Source of the DNA: Butyrivibrio sp.
GTDB lineage: Bacteria > Bacillota > Clostridia > Lachnospirales > Lachnospiraceae
Assembly: GCA_017446685.1 (NCBI GenBank)
Contig: JAFSQI010000101.1
Span: forward strand, 1-56,682
DNA length: 56,682 nucleotides
Reading direction: 5' to 3'
A program made the position numbers and the translations under genes. The notes under the pieces are model-generated. The model did no database searches. It saw only the letters and a list, made by a program, of their open reading frames with translations, and was not told the origin of the DNA. How positions within the stretch are numbered: the stretch's first letter is position 1; each line of letters starts with the position of its first letter. Below, piece by piece: positions 9,348 through 17,782 of this stretch.

Positions 9348-10374
9348 TCAGAAAAGAACTGTTTCAGTTGTAATTCCTGCGTACAACATCGAGAATCTCT
9401 TGGAAAAGTGCGTGGATTCGGTTGCAAATCAGGATTATCCCAAAGAACTGATGCAAATTATAGTTGTGGATGACGGATCTACTGATGGAACAGGAAAGCT
9501 GGCTGATAAGCTGGCTGAAAAATATGATAATGTAATTGCATTGCATAAAGAAAATGGTGGTTCAAGTAGTGCCAGGAATATAGGAATAAGGCATGCTACA
9601 GGTGAGTACATAGGCTTTGTCGACAGCGATGACTATGTGGATCACAGGATGTACAGCACGATGTTGGCAGCAGCCAGTCGGTATAATGCTGATATGGTTC
9701 AGATTTCAAGAGATGAGATTTCTGAAGATGGTCAGAAAATGGCTGATGTGGTTATTGCGCCTAAAGAGCCATGCATAGTAACTACTAAAGAACAACTTAA
9801 GTCACTTCTTCTACACACAGGTGATGCATCTTTTTGTACAAAAATTGTTAAGAGAAGTTATTTTACTGAAAAATATATGTTTCCGGAAGGAGAGCTCAAT
9901 GAAGACTTTTATCTGATGATCTTTATGTTGGGAAAAGTCAATAAGCTTGTTGTCCTTCCGGAGCAGTACTATCACGTTTTTTATAGGCTTGGAAGCAATA
10001 GCAGGAGAAAAAAAGAGGATAAGGATTATTTTCCAAGTGTTTTTACAGATATAGTAAGAAATTCAGATGTTGCACTGAAACTTGTCAAAGATGAATATCC
10101 TGAACTTGTTGAAGTTGCAGAGAGGTTTGGATATTATCAAAGACTTGATTATCTTCTTCATATTCCGGTAAGCAAGATGAAAAATGACAATATTTTCTAT
10201 CAGAATGTTGTGAAATATATAAGACATGATCTGATAAAAATATTGAAAAATTCATATTTGAGCAGTAAACAAAAAGCTTATTTGTGTATACTTGCTACAG
10301 CACCAAGACAAATCAGAAAAGCACATGGCTTTTATATGAAATTGAGAGACAGAAAAAAAGAATTTAGTGAGTAA
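9340..10374 (+). CDS. Glycosyltransferase family 2
   Basis: A 344-residue GT-A transferase with the complete set of family-2 marks: VVIPAYN near the start, VVDDGSTDG (42-50), SSSARNIGI (76-83) and the metal site DSDD (95-98). The frame extends upstream to 9301, but ATG 9340 has GGAGG 5-6 bases ahead and keeps the conserved first strand near the N-terminus, so it is the likely start; it overlaps the preceding stop by 8 bases. The C-terminal half resembles exopolysaccharide transferases of the CpsJ/EpsJ type. The sugar is unknown. Confidence 0.82.
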   Translation: MSDQKRTVSVVIPAYNIENLLEKCVDSVANQDYPKELMQIIVVDDGSTDGTGKLADKLAEKYDNVIALHKENGGSSSARNIGIRHATGEYIGFVDSDDYVDHRMYSTMLAAASRYNADMVQISRDEISEDGQKMADVVIAPKEPCIVTTKEQLKSLLLHTGDASFCTKIVKRSYFTEKYMFPEGELNEDFYLMIFMLGKVNKLVVLPEQYYHVFYRLGSNSRRKKEDKDYFPSVFTDIVRNSDVALKLVKDEYPELVEVAERFGYYQRLDYLLHIPVSKMKNDNIFYQNVVKYIRHDLIKILKNSYLSSKQKAYLCILATAPRQIRKAHGFYMKLRDRKKEFSE

Positions 10375-10389
10375 GACAGCAGGATGTTT

Positions 10390-11958
10390 ATGAAAAAATA
10401 TATAACACTTGTTATATTTGCGCTTGCACTGGCAGTAAATATTTATTTTGGATTTCAAAAGTCGGGATTTCATGAAGATGAATATTATACTTATTTTTCA
10501 TCGAATAGAAGTATCGGACTATATCAGCCTGATCGCGAATGGCAGGATATGCAGGTTATTCTGGATGAATTTGTGGTAAAGGATGGAGAAGGATTTAATT
10601 ACAGTCTTGTAAAACTCGTTCAATCCTGGGATGTTCATCCTCCGCTTTATTATTTTATATTTCATACGGTATGTTCTTTTATCGGAGCTGTGTTTACAAA
10701 GTGGAGCGGAATAATTACTAATTTAATAGCGTTTGCAATTTCTTTTTATGTTTTTGATAAGCTGCTAATTCAGTTAAAGTGCAGTGATTATTTAAGGTGG
10801 ATTATTCTGGCATTTTGGGGATTGAATCCTCAGACTGTATCCTGCAATCTTTTGATAAGAATGTATGCATGGCTGACACTATTTGTGTTTTTGTGTGCCT
10901 TTGTACATATAAGATTTGTACAAGCAATCGATAAAGGAATAGTAAAAAACAGTAAAGATCTTTTTCTAAAGTACCTTTTACCGATTATGGTGATATCATA
11001 TTTGGGATTTCTTACTCAGTATTTTTATTTATTTTTCTTTGTGGGAATAGGTTTTTCCCTGACGGTCTGGATGTTTTTTGGAAAAAAGCTAAGGACAAAA
11101 TCTATAATATATGTAATATGTTGTGGAGTGAGTCTTGTTGCAGCGGTATTAACATATCCTGCAAGTGTTCATCATATTTTTGGCGGATATAGAGGAAATG
11201 AAGCTGCCGGAAGTCTTTTTGACATAGATAGTACGTTTTTAAGGATGTCTTTTTTTACAGGACTTGTAAATGATTTTGTTTTTGCCGGTTTACTTTGGCT
11301 GATCGTTATAGCAATTGCAGTCGCTATAGTGGTACGACTTAATGGAAAAAAAATACAGGGTAAGAAAAAAGACAATATCGCACCGGAATTATTGATTTTG
11401 ATAATTGCGACTGTTTTTTATTTTTTGATGACTGCAAAATCTGCGCTATTAGTTGGGAGCGCATCAAACAGATACGAAATGCCTGTCTATGGACTAATAA
11501 TAGCTGTTGTTATAATTGGGGCCGATCATTACATTAAAATTTCTGATGGTGCTGTAAAAAGAATTGCTGTTATTGCAATTCTTGGATTGATATTATTCAA
11601 AGGATTTGTAATTGATAAAAATGTACTTTTTCTTTATACGGAGGATGTAGCTAAGGTGCAGTATGCTTCTGACAATCAAAATGAAGTGGCAATCGTTATG
11701 TTTAATCCTGCATCTCCGCATAATGTCTGGAGGCTTACTGATGAGCTTTTGCAGTATCATGAAGTGTATTACATGGATGAAGAAAACCTTGAAGCGCTTA
11801 CTGATGAAAGAATTTTGAGTGCCGATAAAATTGTATTATATGTTGCTGATAACGAATATCAGGAAAAAGCTTTGCAGAACCTCATGGATTCGGCTGGTTT
11901 GTATGAAATGAATCAGATATTTACGGAAGATATGTGGAAGACTTTCGAGCTCAAATAA
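10390..11958 (+). CDS. PMT/GT39-like membrane glycosyltransferase (GT-C)
   Basis: A 522-residue protein with a first helix at about 3-20 and many later helices, ending in a soluble tail of about 110 residues. The first outer loop carries FHEDEYYTYF (27-36), the acidic pair expected in GT-C enzymes that use a polyprenyl-phosphate sugar, and later VHPPLYY, also typical of the PMT_2-type fold. An in-frame ATG also occurs at 10384, but AGCAGG at 10378-10383 is well spaced only for 10390. It is the last gene of the left operon, followed by the bidirectional terminator. It probably decorates the exported glycan. Confidence 0.6.
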   Translation: MKKYITLVIFALALAVNIYFGFQKSGFHEDEYYTYFSSNRSIGLYQPDREWQDMQVILDEFVVKDGEGFNYSLVKLVQSWDVHPPLYYFIFHTVCSFIGAVFTKWSGIITNLIAFAISFYVFDKLLIQLKCSDYLRWIILAFWGLNPQTVSCNLLIRMYAWLTLFVFLCAFVHIRFVQAIDKGIVKNSKDLFLKYLLPIMVISYLGFLTQYFYLFFFVGIGFSLTVWMFFGKKLRTKSIIYVICCGVSLVAAVLTYPASVHHIFGGYRGNEAAGSLFDIDSTFLRMSFFTGLVNDFVFAGLLWLIVIAIAVAIVVRLNGKKIQGKKKDNIAPELLILIIATVFYFLMTAKSALLVGSASNRYEMPVYGLIIAVVIIGADHYIKISDGAVKRIAVIAILGLILFKGFVIDKNVLFLYTEDVAKVQYASDNQNEVAIVMFNPASPHNVWRLTDELLQYHEVYYMDEENLEALTDERILSADKIVLYVADNEYQEKALQNLMDSAGLYEMNQIFTEDMWKTFELK

Positions 11959-12002
11959 GATGAATGAGCAATTGTTAATGAAAGGCAAATGCTTTTGACG
12001 CT

Positions 12003-12043
12003 AAAAAAACGTCGATACCTGTTTTGGGGTGTCGACGTTTTTT
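12003..12043. terminator. Bidirectional intrinsic terminator between converging operons
   Basis: CGTCGA at 12010-12015 pairs with TCGACG at 12032-12037, and the stem extends inward through TACC/GGGGT. The stem is flanked by seven A on the left and six T on the right, so each strand ends in a T tract after the hairpin. It lies 44 bases after the plus-strand stop at 11958 and 19 bases beyond the minus-strand stop at 12063, which fits termination in both directions. Confidence 0.85.
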
Positions 12044-12062
12044 AAATTACAATCATTATTTG

Positions 12063-13811
12063 TCAGAGACTATAAACGTAAATTGTATATGGACTGCTTT
12101 CATCGGTATACGTGCCGGTAAGCGTAAGCCCGAGCTCGTCAGAATTGGTGAATAATATTCTGGAGAATATATATTTGCAGTCAAGACTTCGTAGTTCATC
12201 AATGTTTACTACAAGTCTGTTATCCTCAAGTTCCATAACTCTAAGCGGTGCGTAGGTATTTTCATCTGAACCTGAATAAAGGCTTACTCTTGCGCCCCAT
12301 CCTTCAAAATAGGATTTTAATGAAGGGGAACCTTCAAGCGCAGGTTCGATAACTTTAGTCCATTTTTCCTTGTATTCCTGCGAGTACATACCAAGATAAC
12401 CATCTACTGTAGCGATTCCGTTGTAGTTGAGAACTGCGGGATGCAATCCGTATGCAGCGGACCATTCACCACTATAATCAATATCGTCAATTATTTTTTG
12501 AAAGAGAGCAGTAGAATAAAATTCATTATAGTTAACTGTGCTGGTTTCTTTATTCTTTATTATTTTGTATGCCTGATTATAGCAGGTATAGTAAAAATCA
12601 TTGTATACCTGTGGTACAAACATAACTGCAAGTATTGCAAGAGTGACAATAATGTTCGCGCATAGCTTTAAGTATGTCTTTTTACTGTCATACATTCTCA
12701 CACATACAAGGAGAAGCTCGGCATACCATAGGAAAGTATTGAAGTAAGCTGTTCTGGCAAATTCAAATCCGGTAAGTGGTGGAATCAATGTCTCAAATAA
12801 ATGTCTGAATGGTTCATACTGGTACAGACCAAATATAAGAACATTGAAAATAATCCATAGCATTACAAGATTTATTGGATCAGAGAGAATTTTTTTACCT
12901 TCTTTTTTGATTATATAGGAAGCGTTTATAATCAGTATTGCTACGAGAACTACCCCCAGAATAACATATGTGTGTGAGTCCTCGGAGTGGAACGAGGCAT
13001 TTACAAACTCTGCAAAAGCAGTTGCGATTGCCTGAGTAAATGTGATTGATCCATGATCCATAGTAGTGCGGATTGTAACAGTATCATTGTTAAAAAGCAT
13101 TGCACCAAAAAGTCTGTATTCAAAAACAATATATCCAAGTGACAGGATAATTACAGAAGTAAAGGTGCTTCCTGGAAATTTTTTATCCCTTATCCATAGG
13201 ATAATTACAGCAATTACCATATATCCCAGTATAAAGAATCCATGGTAAGAAAAATATGATAACAATGGATACAAAAATACACCGATGTAGTATGGAATCT
13301 TTTCTTTTAATGTTTTAGCAAAATAGAGTCGCCTTAAAAATAGTACGATAAGTGGTACTGAAGTGAATGCGATGCCATAAGTCGGAAAAACAGGAATAAA
13401 TGAATAAGCAACAGAAATTACTGTAATTATAGGCGTATATTTTTCTGCCTTTTCCTTATAAATATCCTTTGCCAATAGGGAAAAAGATATTATACCAACC
13501 GCTATTTTTGCTGCGTATCCTGCAAGATAAGCCCATATTCCCGGAAGTATTATATAAAAGAAATTGTATAGGTTGAACTCAGAACCAAATAAATCTCTTG
13601 AAACTCCATGAAGTATAGGTGCGTCAACGCCATGTGCAAACCAAAGACTCCATTTTTTCAGCATTTCATAATGTGCCATGAAAAGGTCAAGGTTGTCATG
13701 AACCTGAGGATAGCTTTCTCCTCGAAATACGAGGAACACTGCGGCTTGCAGTGCCAGCAGTGCTCCTGTTAAACAGATGTACCATTTTTCTTTTAACTTG
13801 AAGGATTTCAT
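12063..13811 (-). CDS. DUF6044/YkoS-like multispanning membrane protein
   Basis: A 582-residue protein with about twelve membrane helices and a soluble C-terminal tail of about 160 residues. The first outer loop has HDNLD (38-42), and the general layout matches the uncharacterised DUF6044 (Bacillus YkoS-like) group, which looks like a GT-C transferase. I infer an outer-face sugar transfer role; nothing shows the substrate. The ATG overlaps the stop of the amidotransferase gene by four bases (ATGA), so the two are translationally coupled and probably work on the same glycan. The gene ends at the bidirectional hairpin. Confidence 0.5.
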   Translation of the reverse strand: MKSFKLKEKWYICLTGALLALQAAVFLVFRGESYPQVHDNLDLFMAHYEMLKKWSLWFAHGVDAPILHGVSRDLFGSEFNLYNFFYIILPGIWAYLAGYAAKIAVGIISFSLLAKDIYKEKAEKYTPIITVISVAYSFIPVFPTYGIAFTSVPLIVLFLRRLYFAKTLKEKIPYYIGVFLYPLLSYFSYHGFFILGYMVIAVIILWIRDKKFPGSTFTSVIILSLGYIVFEYRLFGAMLFNNDTVTIRTTMDHGSITFTQAIATAFAEFVNASFHSEDSHTYVILGVVLVAILIINASYIIKKEGKKILSDPINLVMLWIIFNVLIFGLYQYEPFRHLFETLIPPLTGFEFARTAYFNTFLWYAELLLVCVRMYDSKKTYLKLCANIIVTLAILAVMFVPQVYNDFYYTCYNQAYKIIKNKETSTVNYNEFYSTALFQKIIDDIDYSGEWSAAYGLHPAVLNYNGIATVDGYLGMYSQEYKEKWTKVIEPALEGSPSLKSYFEGWGARVSLYSGSDENTYAPLRVMELEDNRLVVNIDELRSLDCKYIFSRILFTNSDELGLTLTGTYTDESSPYTIYVYSL

Positions 13812-14953
13812 GATTCGTAATCTTCTCCTACTGTAAATTTAGGAGTCCATTTTCCATTTACTTTTTCAAAGAGATCTCTGTTAACATATTTGTCAACTAC
13901 TTCCCAGAACTCTTCCTCTGTTATTGAAAGATATTTGCATGCCTTTTCAATATATTGCTGGCCGCATTTTCCGTCGTATTCATTTACGTACCATTTGCCG
14001 TCTTCACGACTAAAACGTCCTTCTCTGATGTCATAGCAAATTTCATCTGTGGCGTAACCAAAACCAAACTTGAGATATTTTATCATCTGGTTTGGAATCT
14101 GAAGATCGCAGTCAAGAGCAGTATATCTTCTGTAGCGGCCAAGGTCATACAGTGAATCGCTTCTTCCGGTCAGACCTCTTGCAATTGCAAAGTCTGCATT
14201 AGTAACCTGAGACCACTCTTTTACGTAGTACTGAAGGAAAATCGCTTTAATACCTTTAGCCTGCATTTCCTCTACGGTAGGAATCTTATATAGGAAAAGA
14301 TCTTTTTCTGTAATGTTGTTTGAAAGGTCTACAAAGCTATCTACACTTGCGCCTCTTATGGTCTCGAGCTGCATAACAGAGAAGGCATTTCCGGTTGTTT
14401 CCTGGTTTTTGGCAGCACCAAGTGTAAGAGCAGCATTTTCGCCCTGTATAATGAGCGGAATATTGAATTTGACAGCCATAATATATGAAGAAGCCCATAA
14501 GCAGTACTCAGATGCTGCAATAATATTGCCTCTTTCGAAAAATGATTTTCTTGCAAGTTTCTTTGCAACAATAGGATTTGGTCTGATTGAAATGATGTCA
14601 AAACCAAGATTGTTGAGGTTTTCAATATTTTTTCTGCCTATTTCGGTTATTTCATCAGGCATGCAGTTGATCAAAAGAGGATTAAGTCCGAGCTTTTCCT
14701 TGGCATAAACGGCCTGAAATGTAGAATCCTTACCACCGGAAACTCCGATTATACAATCATAAGTGTTTCCACGCTTCTTGGCCTCAGCCTTTGCTTCATC
14801 TGCGAAAGCCTGTAACTCAGAATGACGTTTTTCCCAATCAATAGTTGCTTTTGATTCTTCATATCTGCAGGCAAAGCATACCTGCTCATCATCAAAAACG
14901 ATACCCGGTCTGGTATCAGGTTGAAGACATTTTTTACAATAACGCATTTTCAT
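13808..14953 (-). CDS. N-acetyl sugar amidotransferase (PseA/WbpG family)
   Basis: This family turns a sugar acetamido group into an acetamidino group, using ammonia and ATP. The 381 residues show a zinc-type site made of CxxC at 6-9 and 26-29 and the PP-loop SGGKDST (72-78) that binds ATP. The length fits the family. WbpG partners with HisH2/HisF2 in Pseudomonas, but no such genes are here. PseA of Campylobacter makes Pse5Ac7Am, and this gene is transcribed away from a pseudaminic acid operon across a shared promoter region. I therefore favour a PseA-like role. AAGGA lies about 11 bases before the ATG. Confidence 0.75.
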   Translation of the reverse strand: MKMRYCKKCLQPDTRPGIVFDDEQVCFACRYEESKATIDWEKRHSELQAFADEAKAEAKKRGNTYDCIIGVSGGKDSTFQAVYAKEKLGLNPLLINCMPDEITEIGRKNIENLNNLGFDIISIRPNPIVAKKLARKSFFERGNIIAASEYCLWASSYIMAVKFNIPLIIQGENAALTLGAAKNQETTGNAFSVMQLETIRGASVDSFVDLSNNITEKDLFLYKIPTVEEMQAKGIKAIFLQYYVKEWSQVTNADFAIARGLTGRSDSLYDLGRYRRYTALDCDLQIPNQMIKYLKFGFGYATDEICYDIREGRFSREDGKWYVNEYDGKCGQQYIEKACKYLSITEEEFWEVVDKYVNRDLFEKVNGKWTPKFTVGEDYES

Positions 14954-14980
14954 GTTGGATTCTTCCTTTTTTTTATAAAA

Positions 14981-15010
14981 AGTATACTACCATGAATTAA
15001 GGTAAGACAA
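14981..15010 (-). promoter_or_regulatory. Sigma-70-type promoter for the minus-strand operon
   Basis: On the minus strand, TTGTCT (15010-15005) is followed after 18 bases by TATACT (14986-14981). Both resemble the -35 and -10 boxes, with 4 of 6 and 5 of 6 matches. It lies about 30 bases before the amidotransferase ATG, leaving room for the AAGGA ribosome binding site. Confidence 0.55.
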
Positions 15011-15014
15011 GTGG

Positions 15015-15043
15015 ATGACAATGATTGTTTTTGATTATATAAT
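15015..15043 (+). promoter_or_regulatory. Sigma-70-type promoter for the long plus-strand operon
   Basis: ATGACA (15015-15020, 5 of 6 matches to the -35 box) is followed by 17 bases and a perfect TATAAT (15038-15043). Transcription would start near 15050, at the preferred ATG at 15051, so the first gene may be read from an almost leaderless message. The -35 boxes of the two divergent promoters are only 4 bases apart, so one bound regulator could affect both. Confidence 0.6.
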
Positions 15044-15050
15044 TAAGGGC

Positions 15051-16139
15051 ATGAATAGAGAAAAAACACCTAAAAGAGTATATGTTTGTCACACATATTA
15101 TCATGTATATATTGCAGCTGTAAAAGAGCTTATTTTGCAACATGATAAGAAGGGCAGTGCTGATATCGTGCTTAGTACGATGTCTAATGATTTTGAGTCT
15201 TTGAAAGAGAGACTGGAAAGCGCAAAAGTATTTCAAAATGTCTATACCTATGATGAAAAAGAGGATGTGACGTCAGAGGAAGTCATGAGATATCATAGAG
15301 ACAGGGAAAATATTGTCCTTAATCTTATGCAGCGAATTAAGTATACAAAACTTCTTGGAAAGCTTCAGGAAAAATATATACCAACTGATATGTCAAAATA
15401 CAAGGATGTATACGTTTTTTGCGATTCTGATCCAATCGGGTATTATCTCAATTACAGGAAAATTTATTATCATGCTATTGAGGACGGATTAAATTCAGGC
15501 CGTCTTGATGATCAGGCAAGACTTGCTAATAAGGGGGCTTTTCCGCTTAAATGTTTTATGGCAAAGCTTGGTCTTATATTTATTGAAAGCGGATACAGTA
15601 AATATTGTATTGATTATGAGGTAAATGATATCAGTGCCAATCATAAGCCACCTAAAAATGTAATTGAAGTTCCAAGAGAAGATCTTAATGATAAGCTTAG
15701 CAAAGAAGACCATGCAGTTCTTGTGAGTATTTTTCTTGAAAATCCGGAGAGAGTGGTTGGTCAGCTGGTAGACAAAAATAGTACAAAACCAAATGTTATG
15801 ATATTGACAGAGCCTCTTTGCGAGCTTGATGTTAGAAAAAAGCTTTTTGGAGATATTATTTCTGAGTATGAAAATGATTACAGGGTGATTATTAAACCTC
15901 ATCCAAGAGATTTACTTGATTATGAGAAAGAATTTCCGGGAGTGTGCGTTGTAAAAGACAGGTTCCCGATGGAAGTTCTTGGAGATATTGACGGTTTTAA
16001 GGTTGATAAACTTGTTTCTGTTATCACTCAGGTTGAAAATGTGTATTTTGCAGATAAGATAGTTTACCTTGGACTTGATTTTCTGGATAAATATGAAGAT
16101 CCAAGCATTCACAGAAAAACTGAGCTTTTGGATAAATAA
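15051..16139 (+). CDS. Sialyltransferase-like (GT52/polysialyltransferase-like) enzyme, probable nonulosonate transferase
   Basis: A 362-residue protein that looks like the GT52/capsule sialyltransferase group: an N-terminal strand VYVCHTYYHVYIA (10-22) in the place of the usual C-x-T-P-x-Q segment, and the conserved His-Pro pair in KPHPRD (282-287), followed by VSVITQVEN. Such enzymes use CMP-activated nonulosonic acids. As first gene of the pseudaminic acid operon it is the natural candidate to transfer pseudaminic acid. Earlier in-frame ATGs exist at 15015 and 15021, but they overlap the promoter; 15051 keeps the conserved strand close to the start. The acceptor is unknown. Confidence 0.6.
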   Translation: MNREKTPKRVYVCHTYYHVYIAAVKELILQHDKKGSADIVLSTMSNDFESLKERLESAKVFQNVYTYDEKEDVTSEEVMRYHRDRENIVLNLMQRIKYTKLLGKLQEKYIPTDMSKYKDVYVFCDSDPIGYYLNYRKIYYHAIEDGLNSGRLDDQARLANKGAFPLKCFMAKLGLIFIESGYSKYCIDYEVNDISANHKPPKNVIEVPREDLNDKLSKEDHAVLVSIFLENPERVVGQLVDKNSTKPNVMILTEPLCELDVRKKLFGDIISEYENDYRVIIKPHPRDLLDYEKEFPGVCVVKDRFPMEVLGDIDGFKVDKLVSVITQVENVYFADKIVYLGLDFLDKYEDPSIHRKTELLDK

Positions 16140-16222
16140 TAAGGTAAAGTTACTGTTCAGACAGAAATGCGAACTAAGCAGCGTATTTTGTGAGACCTTG
16201 ATGCAAGATAATGAGGTGACGG

Positions 16223-16657
16223 ATGTATCTTAGAAAGACCACTATTGATGATGCCAAAATGATACTTGACTGGAGAAATGATGAAACTACCAGAAATAAT
16301 TCATTTTCAAAAAATGTGATATCAATGGATGAACATGTTAAATGGCTTACAAGAAAGCTTGCGGATAGTTCGTGCATGATGTTTATTCTGGTGGATAGTG
16401 ATGAACCTGTCGGAAGTATAAGGGTAGATATTCAGAAAAAAACAGGAGAAGTCAGCTATATGATTGCGCCATCTAAGCGCGGAATGGGGTATGGAACAGC
16501 TATTCTTGGATTATTAGAAGAAAAAACTGCCGGATTAACTACACTTTTGGGACTCGTAAGAGAAGATAATAAAGCATCCGGAATCTGCTTTGAAAAAAAT
16601 GGATATGATCCTTTTTTTGGCGAAAAAATGGTTTGTTATGTGAAAAATTTAAGATAA
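16223..16657 (+). CDS. pseH: GNAT acetyltransferase, PseH-like
   Basis: PseH acetylates the 4-amino group of the UDP-linked trideoxy-altrose precursor of pseudaminic acid. This 144-residue GNAT protein has the acetyl-CoA loop RGMGYG (86-91) and the MILDWRNDETTRNN opening seen in PseH and its relatives. AGGTGA stands a few bases before the ATG. It sits one gene before pseI, which supports the role, although GNAT sequences alone do not fix the substrate. No fused PseG domain is present; the hydrolase is separate. Confidence 0.65.
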   Translation: MYLRKTTIDDAKMILDWRNDETTRNNSFSKNVISMDEHVKWLTRKLADSSCMMFILVDSDEPVGSIRVDIQKKTGEVSYMIAPSKRGMGYGTAILGLLEEKTAGLTTLLGLVREDNKASGICFEKNGYDPFFGEKMVCYVKNLR

Positions 16658-16676
16658 TAATCCATAAGTGTACAAT
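16649..16676 (+). promoter_or_regulatory. Weak candidate internal promoter before pseI
   Basis: TTAAGA (16649-16654) and TACAAT (16671-16676) are separated by 16 bases and lie in the 61-base gap before pseI. The -10 box matches 5 of 6, the -35 box 4 of 6. It is only suggestive. Confidence 0.2.
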
Positions 16677-16718
16677 AATAAGAAGATTACAGTTTAAACA
16701 AGAAAAAGAGGAAAAGTT

Positions 16719-17774
16719 ATGTTTAGTAAAAGCATAAAAATCGGAAATAAGAATGTCGGAGAAGGTCAGCCTGCGATGATAGTAGCAGAACTATCAGGAA
16801 ATCATAACGGTGATTATAACAGAGCAGTTGAGATTATTCATGCTGCAGCAGAAGCCGGTGCAGATGCGGTAAAGCTTCAGACCTACACTGCTGATACAAT
16901 AACAATTGACTGTAATAAGCCTTGGTTTATGACTTCAGAAGGTTCCTTGTGGGAAGGAAGAACACTTCATGATTTATATAAGGAAGCTTATACACCGTGG
17001 GAATGGCATGAGGGGTTGATGAAAGAAGCTCATAACCTTGGACTTGAGTGCTTTTCATCTCCTTTTGATCCGACTGCAGTTGATTATCTGGAAAATTTGA
17101 ATGTACCTGCTTATAAGATAGCAAGCTTTGAAATAAATGATATTCCACTTATCAGAAAAATTGCCAAGCTTCATAAGCCCATGATTTTTGCTACAGGGAT
17201 TGCATATGAAGAGGATATAAAACTTGCACTTGATACCTGTAAAGAAGAGGGCAATGAGAATGTAATATTACTAAAATGTGTAAGTGCATATCCGACACCA
17301 TACAGCATGGTCAATCTGAGAATGATGCAGTATCTTCAGGATGAATATAACTGTCTTACAGGTCTTTCTGATCATACTCTGGGCAGTGTTGTTGCTACAG
17401 GAAGTATAGCCCTTGGTGGTAAGATGATTGAAAAGCATCTTACTTTGGACAGATCAGCAGGTGGAGTTGACGATGCTTTCTCTATGGAACCCGCAGAGTT
17501 TGCTGAAATGGTAAAAAATGTAAGAATAATGGAACAGGCACTTGGCTCATATAAATATGAAATAAGTGATAAACAGGCTGCTGAAAGAAGACTTAGCAGA
17601 TCCTTGTTTGTAGTTAAGGATATAAATGCCGGAGACTTGATAACTCCTGAAAATGTCAGATCTATAAGACCAGGAAACGGACTTCATACTAAATATTATG
17701 AAGAAGTGCTTGGAATGACTGCAATCCATGATATTGAGAAAGGAACTCCCCTCAGCTGGGATCTGATTAAATAA
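16719..17774 (+). CDS. pseI: Pseudaminic acid synthase
   Basis: PseI condenses phosphoenolpyruvate with 2,4-diacetamido-2,4,6-trideoxy-L-altrose to give pseudaminic acid. The 351 residues carry the NeuB TIM-barrel domain (IVAELSGNHNGDYNRA from 21, GADAVKLQTYT from 48, SSPFDPTAV from 113, AYKIASFE from 131) and the C-terminal SAF antifreeze-like domain (about 293-350). The LWEG...LHDLYKEA...TPWEWH stretch (78-97) matches PseI rather than sialic or legionaminic acid synthases. AGAGGAAAAG precedes the ATG. The next gene begins 8 bases after the stop. Confidence 0.9.
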   Translation: MFSKSIKIGNKNVGEGQPAMIVAELSGNHNGDYNRAVEIIHAAAEAGADAVKLQTYTADTITIDCNKPWFMTSEGSLWEGRTLHDLYKEAYTPWEWHEGLMKEAHNLGLECFSSPFDPTAVDYLENLNVPAYKIASFEINDIPLIRKIAKLHKPMIFATGIAYEEDIKLALDTCKEEGNENVILLKCVSAYPTPYSMVNLRMMQYLQDEYNCLTGLSDHTLGSVVATGSIALGGKMIEKHLTLDRSAGGVDDAFSMEPAEFAEMVKNVRIMEQALGSYKYEISDKQAAERRLSRSLFVVKDINAGDLITPENVRSIRPGNGLHTKYYEEVLGMTAIHDIEKGTPLSWDLIK

Positions 17775-17782
17775 CAAAAAAT

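Noticed and set aside
14313-14708. A 131-codon plus-strand open frame opposite the amidotransferase
   Set aside because: The minus-strand protein here has conserved residues throughout, so this is a shadow frame.
15495-15902. A 135-codon minus-strand open frame
   Set aside because: It is the shadow of the sialyltransferase-like gene, and its translation is low-complexity with no family resemblance.
16719-17774. Sialic or legionaminic acid synthase instead of PseI
   Set aside because: The segment at 78-97 and the partner PseF and PseG-like genes match the pseudaminic acid group.
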